17,346 nt of DNA. Origin: Pseudomonadota bacterium. Lineage in GTDB: Bacteria > Pseudomonadota > Gammaproteobacteria > Halothiobacillales > Halothiobacillaceae. The first letter of the stretch is position 1, and each line of letters starts with the position of its first letter. Location: the NCBI GenBank assembly GCA_021795795.1, contig JAJYPA010000125.1:1-17346 (forward strand), read 5' to 3'. Below are positions 1-8,418 of this stretch, piece by piece. The position numbers were made by a program, and so were the translations under genes. Under the pieces are notes generated by a model. It worked only from the letters and a program-made list of their open reading frames with translations. It did no database searches and was not told the origin of the DNA.

Positions 1-506
1 ATGACTACGCCGACTTTCGGAGAGGTCAGGCCATATGTCTGGCGGGCGGTGGCAAAAAAATTGCCGCTCACGTCCTGAGCCACCTTCAGCAGCTGGTGCA
101 GCCCCAGGTTGTACGTCGCCATGACATACGATCCAGCATACCCAGCCAGTCCAGCGCCAATCTGCGGGCCGGGCAATGCCACCTCGATAGCGTAATTCAG
201 CGCCCATGCCGCAAATTGACTGAATGCCTGTGCTGTGGATGCCGATATGGCAACCAGTGGTACAGGCATGACAGTGCCAGACAATCCCGTCCATGACGTG
301 ATATACAAGCCAGATGGCACGTTCTGCCCATATAGCACTTCACCCGCCGCAATAACACCAGATGTAGCCGTGGCGGTTGCATTGCCTGATGCATCAATAG
401 CAAGACCAGACAATGAGCCAGATGGCAATTCAGCAGCTGGTACGCCTTGACTGATGCACCAAGTGAAAAAATCTGCCAGATTCGGGATTGTCGGGTTGGA
501 AAACAT
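1..506 (-). CDS. Partial phage structural protein, unknown (open at left edge)
   Basis: The frame is open from ATG at 504-506 to the window edge, giving about 168 residues and no stop. It begins MFSNPTIPNLADFFTWCISQ and is rich in Gly, Ala, Ser and hydrophobic residues. There is no Walker, nuclease or clear membrane motif. The start overlaps the stop of the upstream gene (TAATG), so the two are translationally coupled. Being just after capsid and a small unknown gene in a head operon suggests a neck, adaptor or head-completion component, but that is inferred from position only. The long stretch without stops, the coupling and the consistent strand argue that it is real. The C-terminus is missing from the window. 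Confidence 0.7.
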   Translation of the reverse strand, partial: MFSNPTIPNLADFFTWCISQGVPAAELPSGSLSGLAIDASGNATATATSGVIAAGEVLYGQNVPSGLYITSWTGLSGTVMPVPLVAISASTAQAFSQFAAWALNYAIEVALPGPQIGAGLAGYAGSYVMATYNLGLHQLLKVAQDVSGNFFATARQTYGLTSPKVGVV

Positions 507-1000
507 TATTGCAGATTAACCTTATCAGATTGTCCAACATTCGGATCAATCGAAATGCGCATTTTTCGCTCACGCTTTTTGTCTTGGGGATTTTCTTCAA
601 TCAGCTCAACATCAGTAGAGATAACAGATTTTGAATTGACTTTCGATTTGACATTGGTATCCGTTGCCAGCGCAGCTTTTGTAGCTTCAACGACCGAACG
701 GCTTTCAGCAGCATCTAGCACTTCTTCCCAGCCGTAGTTAAATTCGTCCATGTTAAACGGCTTATCTTGAGAGTATGCGAAACCAGAATAACCTTTAATC
801 TTGCCATGCAGTTCTGACCGGCTCATGCCGCCATAACGGCGTACATGGTCAATTACCGAACGTTCCTGATCTGGCATCAGATTTTTTACTTCCTCTTGCC
901 GACCAGACGAGATTCTGATCAACAAAAGTCGATTCATTTCAGGCACGCGGATTTCGTAATTAATTTCATGCCGGGTAGTATTTGCCAGCCAGATAGTCAT
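506..1000 (-). CDS. Hypothetical phage protein downstream of capsid
   Basis: A 164-residue protein with a strong ribosome site (GAGGTG, 8 nt before the ATG at 998-1000). It starts MTIWLANTTRHEINYEIRVP. The middle part (about residues 48-70, QERSVIDHVRRYGGMSRSEL) looks helical. The last 60 residues are charged and Ser/Lys-rich and probably disordered. I do not recognise the family. It follows a probable terminator-like hairpin after the capsid gene and precedes a partial structural gene with a TAATG overlap. A head-completion, decoration or fibre-associated role is possible from position alone. No catalytic motif is visible. Confidence 0.7.
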   Translation of the reverse strand: MTIWLANTTRHEINYEIRVPEMNRLLLIRISSGRQEEVKNLMPDQERSVIDHVRRYGGMSRSELHGKIKGYSGFAYSQDKPFNMDEFNYGWEEVLDAAESRSVVEATKAALATDTNVKSKVNSKSVISTDVELIEENPQDKKRERKMRISIDPNVGQSDKVNLQ

Positions 1001-1030
1001 TTTGGTTTCACCTCTTTTTTTCTAAAAAGA

Positions 1031-1068
1031 TTCCCCAGATTCACAATGAAATTGCAAAAACTGGGGAA
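1031..1068 (-). terminator. Terminator-like hairpin after the capsid gene
   Basis: A perfect 8-bp inverted repeat, TTCCCCAG (1031-1038) and CTGGGGAA (1061-1068), with a 22-nt loop. On the minus strand it is followed by TCTTTTT. It lies 19 nt past the capsid stop at 1087 and before the ribosome site of the next gene. The long loop makes it weaker than a textbook terminator. It may set the drop in expression after capsid rather than end the operon. Confidence 0.5.
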
Positions 1069-1086
1069 TAAAAGGACAACGATTAA

Positions 1087-2112
1087 TTAATAAGGCATCG
1101 ATGCAATGGTGATGCCTTGCGGACGCCAGTTCCAGCCAGCCGTAGCCCGCATTTCCAGAACTTGCGAAATGCCGCCATCTGGAATCGGGGTCTGAATCTT
1201 GATCGGTGCCGGAACATCGGTATACAGAACGTTCACAGCGCGGGTTTGAGGATTCAATTCGCCAAACTCGTTAGTATTGATACCCGGCATCGTCGGGGTT
1301 TCAACTTCGCGGATAGTGATAATCACCGCATCGGTTCCACCTGCGCCCTTACCGATCAAAGTATCATCATAGCCCCAGGTGATGGTATCTCCGGCTTCTT
1401 CCGCAACCTTTTGCATTGCTTGGGCAATCGTGTCAGTGCCACCGCCAGGACGCTGGAAGCTGGTGACTTGAACCACGGAGCCATACTGGAATTGCAGGAA
1501 TTCGCGCTGCGGCGACAAAATGCTGATGTGATTTGCAAGGCCCGAACCAGATTGATACATGCGGGTTTTCAGCGCAACTATTTGTGACAACAGGAACAGG
1601 TACATTTGCCCGTTATCGTAGGTCGAAACTTGCGTGTTGTCCAAAGTATCCGCCGGCAGGGTTACAGCAGTTGCACCTTGAGCATTCAACAAACCTTCGT
1701 TGTTGGCTGCATTGACACCATACAGAGCCATCGAGCGCAACTGCTGATAGATACCTTGACGCTGGCCGAGTTCGGTAGCATTCGGCAGACTGACATTGTA
1801 TCGACCGGCGGCATTGGTCATGTGCCGATCATAGTTATTACGATTGCGCAGCAAATAGGTTTGTGCCTGTTCATAGTTTGCCGACAAAGATGCGGAAGGC
1901 AACCAGTTTGCGCCGAACTGCGCGGCTTGGGATTCAGTGCGAATATCAAGGTGATTGATATAGACATACAGATCATCAGTACCGAGGCGGACGCGAGGCT
2001 TGCCGCCGTCGAACAGTTGCATGAATCCAGAAGCCTGTGCATAGGTAATGATCAGCTCCGGCTCCGAATAATTAGGATTTACCTTCGCTTGTGCGGGAAA
2101 GAGATAGCTCAT
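1087..2112 (-). CDS. Major capsid protein, DUF2184-like
   Basis: A 341-residue protein that I match from memory to the DUF2184 group of phage major capsid proteins (HK97-fold shell protein of siphophages). Supporting features are its length, the N-terminal stretch with PNYSEPELIITYAQASGFMQ, a middle rich in Gln/Asn and Leu, and a Gly/Thr-rich end with strand-like hydrophobic runs (TRAVNVLYTDVPAPIKIQ). It lies after a scaffold-like gene and a small structural gene, which is the usual order. The ATG at 2110-2112 has AAGGAG upstream with good spacing. It ends 19 nt before a terminator-like hairpin. It would self-assemble with the portal and the scaffold into the procapsid in the cytoplasm. Confidence 0.85.
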   Translation of the reverse strand: MSYLFPAQAKVNPNYSEPELIITYAQASGFMQLFDGGKPRVRLGTDDLYVYINHLDIRTESQAAQFGANWLPSASLSANYEQAQTYLLRNRNNYDRHMTNAAGRYNVSLPNATELGQRQGIYQQLRSMALYGVNAANNEGLLNAQGATAVTLPADTLDNTQVSTYDNGQMYLFLLSQIVALKTRMYQSGSGLANHISILSPQREFLQFQYGSVVQVTSFQRPGGGTDTIAQAMQKVAEEAGDTITWGYDDTLIGKGAGGTDAVIITIREVETPTMPGINTNEFGELNPQTRAVNVLYTDVPAPIKIQTPIPDGGISQVLEMRATAGWNWRPQGITIASMPY

Positions 2113-2122
2113 TGTTCGCTCC

Positions 2123-2734
2123 TTAAATCTTGATCAGGGCCATTTCTTGCCCAAAAGCCCACGAAACAACACCAGTGCCGGAGTTATACGAAACAGATTT
2201 GCTGTTTGCGTCAACAGCCAGAACCTGCACAGATGATGGCAGGGCGATGGTGTTGGCGTTGCTGGTCGTGGTGATATTCAGGGCAGAAGTATCCCAATAC
2301 AGAGTGACGCCAATTGGGTCAGTTTCCAACGCCGAAAACACCGATGATGCGACTGGCAGCGGAATCCGCGCATTAGATCCGAACGAATAAAATGCCACAC
2401 TCTGTCCGGCCACAGAGACCGGAACAGTATTACCAGGCGTCTGCACCATGTTGATGGCTTGGTCAAATACCGTAAAGCCATTGATCTGGGAAGTGGTTGC
2501 GGGAACAATAGTCGGATTTGCCATTCCGGAAGCAGCCAACCCGCCCACATTCGCGGCAATACCGAAGCCTCCCCAGATTGGCTGAGTTACGGAAGACCCA
2601 ACAGTTCCAGCCATCAAATACATGCGTGCTACGGGATCATCGGCAGTCAGGCCTTGTACCCAGCCTTGAGTTTGAAGCTGGAATGAATTCTGCGTGTTGG
2701 TCATCAACGCGGGGTTAAAAGTGATATTAGCCAT
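2123..2734 (-). CDS. Small head structural protein, possibly capsid decoration
   Basis: A 203-residue protein beginning MANITFNPALMTNTQNSFQL. It is low in charge and rich in Thr, Ser, Ala, Val, Gly and Asn, with many alternating strand-like segments. This composition is common in beta-rich virion proteins such as decoration or stabilising proteins. It sits directly upstream of the capsid gene with a 10-nt gap and has a strong ribosome site (AAGGAG, 8 nt before ATG). Its neighbours suggest a capsid cement or vertex role. No specific family is recognised, so the call rests on composition and position. Confidence 0.65.
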   Translation of the reverse strand: MANITFNPALMTNTQNSFQLQTQGWVQGLTADDPVARMYLMAGTVGSSVTQPIWGGFGIAANVGGLAASGMANPTIVPATTSQINGFTVFDQAINMVQTPGNTVPVSVAGQSVAFYSFGSNARIPLPVASSVFSALETDPIGVTLYWDTSALNITTTSNANTIALPSSVQVLAVDANSKSVSYNSGTGVVSWAFGQEMALIKI

Positions 2735-2746
2735 GTGTTATCTCCT

Positions 2747-3613
2747 TCAAGCGGCAGGCTTGTTAAGTTTTACAAAGGCCGCCGATCCTTGCGTAAACGG
2801 TGCCCATGCAGCATCAGCATCACCGATGTATTCGGTGATAATGTGGCCGCTATCATTGCGGGTGATGGCGCGCAATTGACCCTTCGGCGTGACCTCTGGG
2901 GTCTTGGCAGCAGCCTGTGCATCAGCGTAGATTTGCGATTCCACGATGTCGAATGCAGCGCCAGACAATCCGCCGATTTCCTCGGATTTGAATTTGGCCG
3001 AGAATTTGCGCAGACCATCGGCCATGCGCTTGCGGTAGGCAATCGGGGATTCGCCGGGCAACGGCTCAGAAGCGGGACGGCCAGCGACAGCCTGATACAC
3101 GCTATCAGCGCGGGCGCGGGTTGCGGCAAGTGCGTTGCGATCTTCAAACGATGGCTCGCGGTACAGGTTGTTCATCTGTGCTTGCATGGCAGCAATCTTC
3201 CCTCGCAGTTCGCGATTCTGGGCAGACAGGGCAGCATCAGCACGAGCGCGATCTTCACGTTCGGCCTTGCGCTCATCTTCCTGTTCCTTGCGGTTGTCCT
3301 TTTCGGCTTCCTTGATGGCTTCGGCGGCTTTGTGTTCTTCCTTGGCTTCGGCCTTGGATTCTTTCTCGGCGGCCTTTTCTTCGCCTTCGGCAGCTTTCTC
3401 GGAATCCTTCTTGACCTTGCCTTCGGTGGTCAGAGTGGGGTCTTTGCCTTCATCCTTGCTGTCTTTCCGCTCGAACGCGTCGAAACGGCTATGCAGGGAA
3501 TCAAACTTCTTCATCATGTCGGCAGCCCAGACGGGCATTTCTTCGCTGTCTTTGCGAGCGTTGGTGCCAGCATGTTCATGCTCAAGCAGCTTGTTTTCGG
3601 CTTCGGTGGTCAT
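2747..3613 (-). CDS. Scaffold-like coiled-coil head assembly protein
   Basis: A 288-residue protein. Residues about 49-150 are extremely rich in Glu, Lys, Ala and Asp and should form a long charged coiled coil, ending near QNRELRGKIAAMQAQMNNLY. The C-terminal half is mixed and may be globular (PLPGESPIAYRKRMADGLRK). Placement between the DUF2213 protein and the capsid genes, with the long helix, fits an internal scaffold that guides procapsid assembly and is then removed or cleaved. The start has AAAGGAG 7 nt upstream of ATG. The E/K-rich coding leaves long stop-free frames on the opposite strand, which are not genes. Confidence 0.7.
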   Translation of the reverse strand: MTTEAENKLLEHEHAGTNARKDSEEMPVWAADMMKKFDSLHSRFDAFERKDSKDEGKDPTLTTEGKVKKDSEKAAEGEEKAAEKESKAEAKEEHKAAEAIKEAEKDNRKEQEDERKAEREDRARADAALSAQNRELRGKIAAMQAQMNNLYREPSFEDRNALAATRARADSVYQAVAGRPASEPLPGESPIAYRKRMADGLRKFSAKFKSEEIGGLSGAAFDIVESQIYADAQAAAKTPEVTPKGQLRAITRNDSGHIITEYIGDADAAWAPFTQGSAAFVKLNKPAA

Positions 3614-3633
3614 GTGTTACTCCTTTGGATCAG

Positions 3634-4314
3634 TCAGAAATTAACGCCTCGTGGCTCGCCGCCCTTGTCCCAAACTCCAACCTCGCAAACACTGAGGTGA
3701 TCCAGGATCGGTGGCTTATCCTCGATGAGCAATGTCGAGCCGTCATCCTGCGTGACGGACCTCGAATTACCCGCAGCGTTTAGCCCGACTGCGGGAGACG
3801 TGGAAATGTGGCTGGTCTGCATCAGTTCAGCCGCATCCCCGTCATAGATTCGCGCAATCGACCACACCTCATCAGTGAGATGCTTATCATCATTGCGCTG
3901 TGGAATGTATGGCAGCATCAGGCTGCCGATTGCACGCTGCCGGTATTCCTCGGTATCCAGCATGCCTTTTTCCGGGTGGTCGAATATCACCGGGACACCG
4001 TTGCATCGCTCCAGAAACTCATCCGTCAGATACAGTTCCGGCGGACGGTAGACGTACTCATCCAGCGATTGCCGGTAACTGACACCAGTTCCAGTTACTC
4101 GCAGATCAAATAGCCACATCTGGCCGATGCGCTGCGGGCTGATCAGTTCACCGTCACGCATGGCTTTGGCAATGTCCATCTCGGTTCGCTGCTCTGGCAC
4201 CGAATCGTGCTTCACGAATTCCTTGCCGACAGATTCAGGCACGCCACCGCAGCCGCCCGGATTGTGAGCTGCGCATTCCATCAGCCGGTGTTGTTTGGCG
4301 CTAACTGATGGCAT
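3634..4314 (-). CDS. DUF2213-like phage protein (putative prohead protease)
   Basis: A 226-residue protein matched from memory to the DUF2213 family. Visible hallmarks are the block from about residue 72 (RVTGTGVSYRQSLDEYVYRP), followed by YLTDEFLERCNGVPVIFDHP and the later SPAVGLN. The family is found next to portal and capsid genes and is widely suspected to be the head maturation protease, though I cannot assign catalytic residues here. The N-terminal 35 residues (MPSVSAKQHRLMECAAHNPG) resemble short lead-in sequences found on other phage head proteins. The start overlaps the preceding head gene by 14 nt, and the stop is 21 nt before the scaffold-like gene. Confidence 0.75.
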   Translation of the reverse strand: MPSVSAKQHRLMECAAHNPGGCGGVPESVGKEFVKHDSVPEQRTEMDIAKAMRDGELISPQRIGQMWLFDLRVTGTGVSYRQSLDEYVYRPPELYLTDEFLERCNGVPVIFDHPEKGMLDTEEYRQRAIGSLMLPYIPQRNDDKHLTDEVWSIARIYDGDAAELMQTSHISTSPAVGLNAAGNSRSVTQDDGSTLLIEDKPPILDHLSVCEVGVWDKGGEPRGVNF

Positions 4315-5119
4315 TTTTCACGCTTTCGATTTTGTCACGTCCAGCTTGGGTCAGCATGTCGCTGGGCAGCTGGCGGAGCGAGTACAGATAACTTGCAAAG
4401 CAGCGGCAGTATGGCTCTTCTGCCACATGAGTGATGTCGTCGTAATACCCATTCGCACCCGGCTTGACGAATCCCTGCTCACGCGCCCATGAATTGCGCA
4501 GCAGGTAGATTTTGCCGTCGCGCTCTTTGTGGTCTGGTCGGTAATCATACCCAGCCTGCCGCCAGTGCGAATGCCACTCTACCGCTATCGCCCCTGACCC
4601 TTCGGCAACAGTCTGATTGATGCTAGCCAGCAGCTTGTGCCCTTGGTCAATCATCATCCGGCGTTCTTCATAGTTAGATTGCCGTAGATTCTTGTAGATA
4701 TGCGCTTTAGCCTCTCGTACTTCAGTACCGGAGCCGGTCTGCGCACTTGCCCATCCACTGAACCGCCGCAATGTGGTTTCAATGGCCTGTTCGCGGTTCA
4801 GCTTGATCAGGTCAGCACTGGCGAATATCCGGGCTTGCAGGATCGGGCGCAGCCGGGGTTCGATATCCTCGATTGTCCTGACGCTGATTCCGGGATGATA
4901 TTTTTTGATGCCGCCAGTAACGGCCTTGCGGTACACGCCGCGCAATACGGCGCTCGCAACCTGCGATGCGCTGACCTGTTGCTGGCCGGTCAGAATCCTG
5001 CGCAGTCTGGCAATCCAGAATTGCAACTGCTCTGCCGAACGGAATCCGTTTGTCGAAAACTCACGGACAGCCTCGGTCAGCTCGCGCTGCAGGTCACTCT
5101 GCTGCGGCATCAGGTTCAC
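4301..5119 (-). CDS. Phage head morphogenesis protein (Mu F / SPP1 gp7-like)
   Basis: A 272-residue protein of the minor head type. The C-terminal part carries the family's typical block: WHSHWRQAGYDYRPDHKERD followed by GKIY, a Gly/Pro-rich loop, then EEPYCRCFASY near the end. Two starts are possible: GTG at 5117-5119 or ATG at 5108-5110. Both overlap the end of the portal gene, by 26 or 17 nt, so coupling is expected either way. In SPP1 and Mu the family binds portal or DNA and is present in few copies in the head. Its placement between portal and the putative protease matches the usual order. Confidence 0.75.
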   Translation of the reverse strand: MNLMPQQSDLQRELTEAVREFSTNGFRSAEQLQFWIARLRRILTGQQQVSASQVASAVLRGVYRKAVTGGIKKYHPGISVRTIEDIEPRLRPILQARIFASADLIKLNREQAIETTLRRFSGWASAQTGSGTEVREAKAHIYKNLRQSNYEERRMMIDQGHKLLASINQTVAEGSGAIAVEWHSHWRQAGYDYRPDHKERDGKIYLLRNSWAREQGFVKPGANGYYDDITHVAEEPYCRCFASYLYSLRQLPSDMLTQAGRDKIESVKNAIS

Positions 5120-6551
5120 CCAATTGCATCATGGGCGGTTCGTATGCGGCCAATGCCTCGATGTCGAGCATCAGCGGATTGTTCGCCAGCTCTTTTTCGT
5201 TGTTCACCACGCCTGCCAGCCATTCGGCGATGATGGCCTTGTTTTCGGGATCGGCAATCGCAATCAGCCGGTCAGCCACATCGGTAGCCGTTTTGATGCG
5301 CGATTCAGCCGCTTTGGCTTTCTCATGGTCTGGCTCGGTCAGAAGATTCGGCCATTCAGCAGAAAACCCGTCTTTCCAGTCCAAAAACGCCGCTTCGTAA
5401 CTCAGATTTCGATATTGCTCAGGGTATTTGCGCTGAATCTCAGCGTAAAATTCCTCATTCCACGCCAACCGCTGGCAGATGGCATCCAGAAACTGGTACG
5501 CCGGATCAATCTCGATGCGCACCCGATCGATGTATCGTGCCACCTGCTTGGCATCCTCGGTGCCTTCACCAAATCCGCTGGTCAGCGTTTCCTCGTTCAG
5601 CAGCACGGCAGGCATGCCAGACGCCAATGCGATGTTCTTGAGGCAATTGTTCCGGCTGTACTCGCCAGCGGTATGCACATGGTCGAGGTCGATGCTGTTC
5701 AGATCCTCTTCGACGCCAATCTGCACCACGTTACCGGTTTTGGCTCCCTTGATCGCTTCACGCTTGAGGCTGAACCAACTCAGCGCCCGACGGTCAACGA
5801 TCGAACCGGGGGACTTCGCTTTATGCACCAGCAGCGCCAGCTTCTCTTGCAGGAGGTTGTCCGCAATCATCGATGCAACGAACGTCTTGAGGGGGTAGAA
5901 CGCCCTCTGGTACACAGACCGCCCGACGAACCCGAATGCCGAATCAGACCACTGAATCCAAATGGGTTGCTCGTGCATCAGCACCAGCGCTTTTGTATTG
6001 CTCCACGACTCTGACCCGACAGCAATCTGCCGGGGATGCATGAAATCAACCGCATGCGGATCTTGATTCAGCACCAGCGAGCCAGCGGTATTCAGCGGGT
6101 CGAAAATGTAGAACGCCAGATCATGACGATACAGGTCGTCTGGCAGCGGCTCGTTGGTTTTGGCCTTTGTGCCACCGTCCACCACGTTCACCGCCAGCGT
6201 GCCGATTCCGTAGATTCGGCTGATTTGCGCAATGCGGTAGATCAGCGTATCGCCACCGACCACGCCCAGTTTGCGCCAAGCCTTGTCAAACGCCAGCTTC
6301 AATTCCTCTTCTGGGCCATTTGAAACGGTAATTTCACGCTTCTGGGATAGCGCCATTTCAATCGGCTTGTCCACCATCCGGGAAGCTATCGGGTGGTAGG
6401 CGTACAGGGTCTTGCATGCCTGGTAACTGGGCGACTGCCCCGGCTGAATGTCCTGCATGCCGGTCAATACCGCCATCAACTCCGAGCCAGAGTAATCCGA
6501 CAGCCCGAGGCTTGCATATCCGCCGCCGTCAATGCCGCTGTCAAATCCCAT
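5094..6551 (-). CDS. Portal protein (DUF1073-like)
   Basis: A 485-residue protein immediately after terL, which is the standard place for portal. From memory it fits the DUF1073 / COG3567 group of phage portals: YHPIASRMVDKPIEMALSQK near the N-terminus, YGIGTLAVNVVDGG, then ASGMPAVLLNEETLTSGFGE in the last third, followed by a long helical region. The portal would form the dodecameric ring at one vertex, docking the terminase and later the neck. The start is ATG at 6549-6551 with only a weak G-rich ribosome site, and 111 nt separate it from terL, a gap holding three direct repeats. Some DUF1073 relatives carry an Acb1 anti-CBASS domain. I see no paired HxT/HxS phosphoesterase motifs here. Confidence 0.82.
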   Translation of the reverse strand: MGFDSGIDGGGYASLGLSDYSGSELMAVLTGMQDIQPGQSPSYQACKTLYAYHPIASRMVDKPIEMALSQKREITVSNGPEEELKLAFDKAWRKLGVVGGDTLIYRIAQISRIYGIGTLAVNVVDGGTKAKTNEPLPDDLYRHDLAFYIFDPLNTAGSLVLNQDPHAVDFMHPRQIAVGSESWSNTKALVLMHEQPIWIQWSDSAFGFVGRSVYQRAFYPLKTFVASMIADNLLQEKLALLVHKAKSPGSIVDRRALSWFSLKREAIKGAKTGNVVQIGVEEDLNSIDLDHVHTAGEYSRNNCLKNIALASGMPAVLLNEETLTSGFGEGTEDAKQVARYIDRVRIEIDPAYQFLDAICQRLAWNEEFYAEIQRKYPEQYRNLSYEAAFLDWKDGFSAEWPNLLTEPDHEKAKAAESRIKTATDVADRLIAIADPENKAIIAEWLAGVVNNEKELANNPLMLDIEALAAYEPPMMQLGEPDAAAE

Positions 6552-6562
6552 AAATTACCCCG

Positions 6563-6660
6563 TTTACCACTTTGCACACAAAATAGCGTGCAGATTGGTC
6601 ATTGTTTCCCACTTTGATTGATACCGCCCGACGAGCGATTTTGACTTTTTCCCACTTTGA
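6563..6660. repeat. Three direct repeats between terL and portal
   Basis: Two exact copies of TTTCCCACTTTGA at 6605-6617 and 6648-6660, and a third with one internal mismatch and a changed last base (TTTACCACTTTGC) at 6563-6575. Starts are 42 and 43 bp apart, about four DNA helical turns. The sequence between copies is not repeated, so this is not a simple tandem duplication. The array fills most of the only sizeable gap inside the packaging operon. Possible roles are protein-binding sites or mRNA elements controlling portal expression. Confidence 0.7.
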
Positions 6661-6662
6661 GA

Positions 6663-7931
6663 TCAATAACCGCTCGAATCGCCAAGCCCAAGCATCACGG
6701 AATAGGTAAATGCATCGAGCAAATCCATTGTGTGCGGAGTTTTGACACCAATCCGGAATTGGCACACTTGCGCCAGCAGGTGATTCCTGGTCATACCACG
6801 ATAGCTCGTCACCTTGTTATACGCATGCTCAGAGAGCTTTACCTCGCCCTTGTATACGTACGGACTGGCAGAGATTGCCCGCCCTTCCTTGCCCAATGCC
6901 GTCAGCTTGCTATCGATTGCCTCGACCGTAAAGCCGCGATTGCTGGCATGCTGGATCAGCACAGAACCAGTGGATTTATCCTCAATCCACGTCCCAGCAG
7001 ACCCGTAGCGTGCGCCCGTTTGCTTTGCCAGATCATCCAGCCGCATGTATATGCCCGGCAGCCAGGATTCAAGCAGATAGCCTTCAATCTGGATCACGTC
7101 CCAGTCTAGTATCGTAATTGGTGACTCAGCGCGGCTATCTTTGGCGCAGAACACAACCGCCGTGCCATCATGTTCCAGGCCATCCTTGACCGCGGTATCG
7201 ATGATCGCGAATACTGTATCGCAGCGAGTCGGGTACGGGACAGGTTGGCCGTCGCGGAGTAGGTTTTCTTCAAGGAAGAACGGATCGCCATCTTGACCGA
7301 ACTCGCCTTCCCAAATGTGCCTATAGCGTTTCGGGAACATCTTGAAGTCAAGCTGGCGCTCTGCCTCCAGCTCTGGCGGAAACCACGGATTGTCACGCCA
7401 GTTTGCTTCTACCACTATTGCATCAGGCGGTAGCGTTTCACTACGCAGAAACTGCTCTATCGCCCGATCCTCAGTGTCCGGGTTCCAACTGAACCACAGC
7501 TCTGAACCAGGTTCTCGGATCGTCGGCCTCAGCAGTTCCAGGCTGCGGTGGCTCATGGCCTGCGCTTCCTCGAACCAGGCTATGCCGTAACCTTGCAGCG
7601 ATTTGATGCTGTGGGCATTCTGATCCTTCATGCCCATGAAGATTATGCGGTTGCCGAATGGCCCGATAATCCTGTTGTGCTGCACGTCGAACCGTTCGGA
7701 AAGTCCGAACAACTCGATCTTGTCTTCCAGCAGCTTCTTGACCGACTCATCCAGCGTTTGCTGCACTTCACGTAAGCATACAATGTCCACGTTGCGAGTG
7801 GCAGCAGCCAGTATTACCTGATCCGCGAAAAAGCTCGATTTGCCCGATCCACGACCACCCCATGCGCCCTTGTAGCGCGATGACTCAGTCAGCGGAAGAA
7901 ATACCCTCGCCGTTGGTATGTCGAGGATCAA
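6663..7931 (-). CDS. terL: Terminase large subunit (PBSX-type)
   Basis: A 422-residue DNA-packaging motor. The N-terminal ATPase has Walker A GGRGSGKSS at about residues 25-33 and the Walker B/catalytic WFEEAQ at 119-124. The C-terminal RNase H-like nuclease has acidic residues at FAIIDTAVKDG (D245 region) and DLLDAFTYS (D403/D406 region). Length and motifs fit the PBSX family. The start is TTG at 7929-7931, preceded by GGAG 8 nt upstream. No ATG lies between it and Walker A. It overlaps the terminase small gene by 47 nt. It would cut concatemeric DNA and pump it through the portal encoded next. Confidence 0.92.
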   Translation of the reverse strand: MILDIPTARVFLPLTESSRYKGAWGGRGSGKSSFFADQVILAAATRNVDIVCLREVQQTLDESVKKLLEDKIELFGLSERFDVQHNRIIGPFGNRIIFMGMKDQNAHSIKSLQGYGIAWFEEAQAMSHRSLELLRPTIREPGSELWFSWNPDTEDRAIEQFLRSETLPPDAIVVEANWRDNPWFPPELEAERQLDFKMFPKRYRHIWEGEFGQDGDPFFLEENLLRDGQPVPYPTRCDTVFAIIDTAVKDGLEHDGTAVVFCAKDSRAESPITILDWDVIQIEGYLLESWLPGIYMRLDDLAKQTGARYGSAGTWIEDKSTGSVLIQHASNRGFTVEAIDSKLTALGKEGRAISASPYVYKGEVKLSEHAYNKVTSYRGMTRNHLLAQVCQFRIGVKTPHTMDLLDAFTYSVMLGLGDSSGY

Positions 7932-8418
7932 TGATCGTTCTCCGAATCTCGGTTATCGGCTGGTTGCCGTTGTTGATCTGGATGGCGGTGTCGGGGGATT
8001 TGCCGTAAATATTCTCTTTGCCCTTACCAACCAACTCTTGAGCCGCCTTTAATTCCATCATCGAGCAATCCTCGGACTGCACTTTTTTAACCGCCTTCTG
8101 TGCGATTATCAGACTTGCTTTGCGGAAAAAAGCGTTGTCATGAGCCATCTCTGAAACAATGATGTTATGAATCTCAAGCTCTGTTGAATTTAGTGTTGAT
8201 TTTTTTTCAACAATTTCAGCAAGTTTTTGTTTAGATTCTACTTCAGCCTGCACAAGTGTTGATTTTTCGCCTTTAATCCATCCAGCTTGTTTTGCTCGCT
8301 TGCTGATAGAACTGCGGTCTTTGATATTGACTTCTGGCCTTGCGACAATCTCTGCCAAAGAAAGCCCGCGTTCATAAAATGCGCGGACTATTTCCCATTC
8401 TGTGTCACTGTATGCCAC
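7885..8418 (-). CDS. Terminase small subunit
   Basis: A 177-residue protein directly upstream of terL. The N-terminal 45 residues form a helix-turn-helix (MAYSDTEWEIVRAFYERGLS, then EIVARPEVNIKDRSSISKRA), the usual DNA-recognition part of small terminases. The middle is helical (KQKLAEIVEKKSTLNSTELE) and should form the oligomer. The last 30 residues are Asn/Gly-rich and probably flexible. It starts 14 nt inside the end of the methyltransferase gene and overlaps terL by 47 nt. Its role is to recognise the packaging site and deliver it to the large subunit. The family assignment comes from position and architecture. Confidence 0.82.
   Translation of the reverse strand: MAYSDTEWEIVRAFYERGLSLAEIVARPEVNIKDRSSISKRAKQAGWIKGEKSTLVQAEVESKQKLAEIVEKKSTLNSTELEIHNIIVSEMAHDNAFFRKASLIIAQKAVKKVQSEDCSMMELKAAQELVGKGKENIYGKSPDTAIQINNGNQPITEIRRTIIDPRHTNGEGISSAD

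Noticed and set aside
2735..3700. Long plus-strand open frame (321 codons) over the scaffold-like gene
   Set aside because: It is the mirror of a Glu/Lys/Ala-rich coding region, gives a low-complexity Phe/Gly/Leu-rich product, crosses gene borders and has no ribosome site.
4905..6014. Plus-strand open frame of 369 codons over the portal and head genes
   Set aside because: It runs antisense through the portal gene, has no recognisable domain or start signal, and the minus-strand portal frame is clearly the gene.
5094..6551. Anti-CBASS (Acb1) function for the DUF1073-like protein
   Set aside because: Some relatives carry an Acb1 domain, but I see no pair of HxT/HxS motifs here, and length and position fit a plain portal.
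6541..6765. Small minus-strand ORF spanning the terL end and the terL-portal gap
   Set aside because: It overlaps terL in another frame, has no ribosome site, and the DNA repeats in it change frame between copies, so they are not protein repeats.
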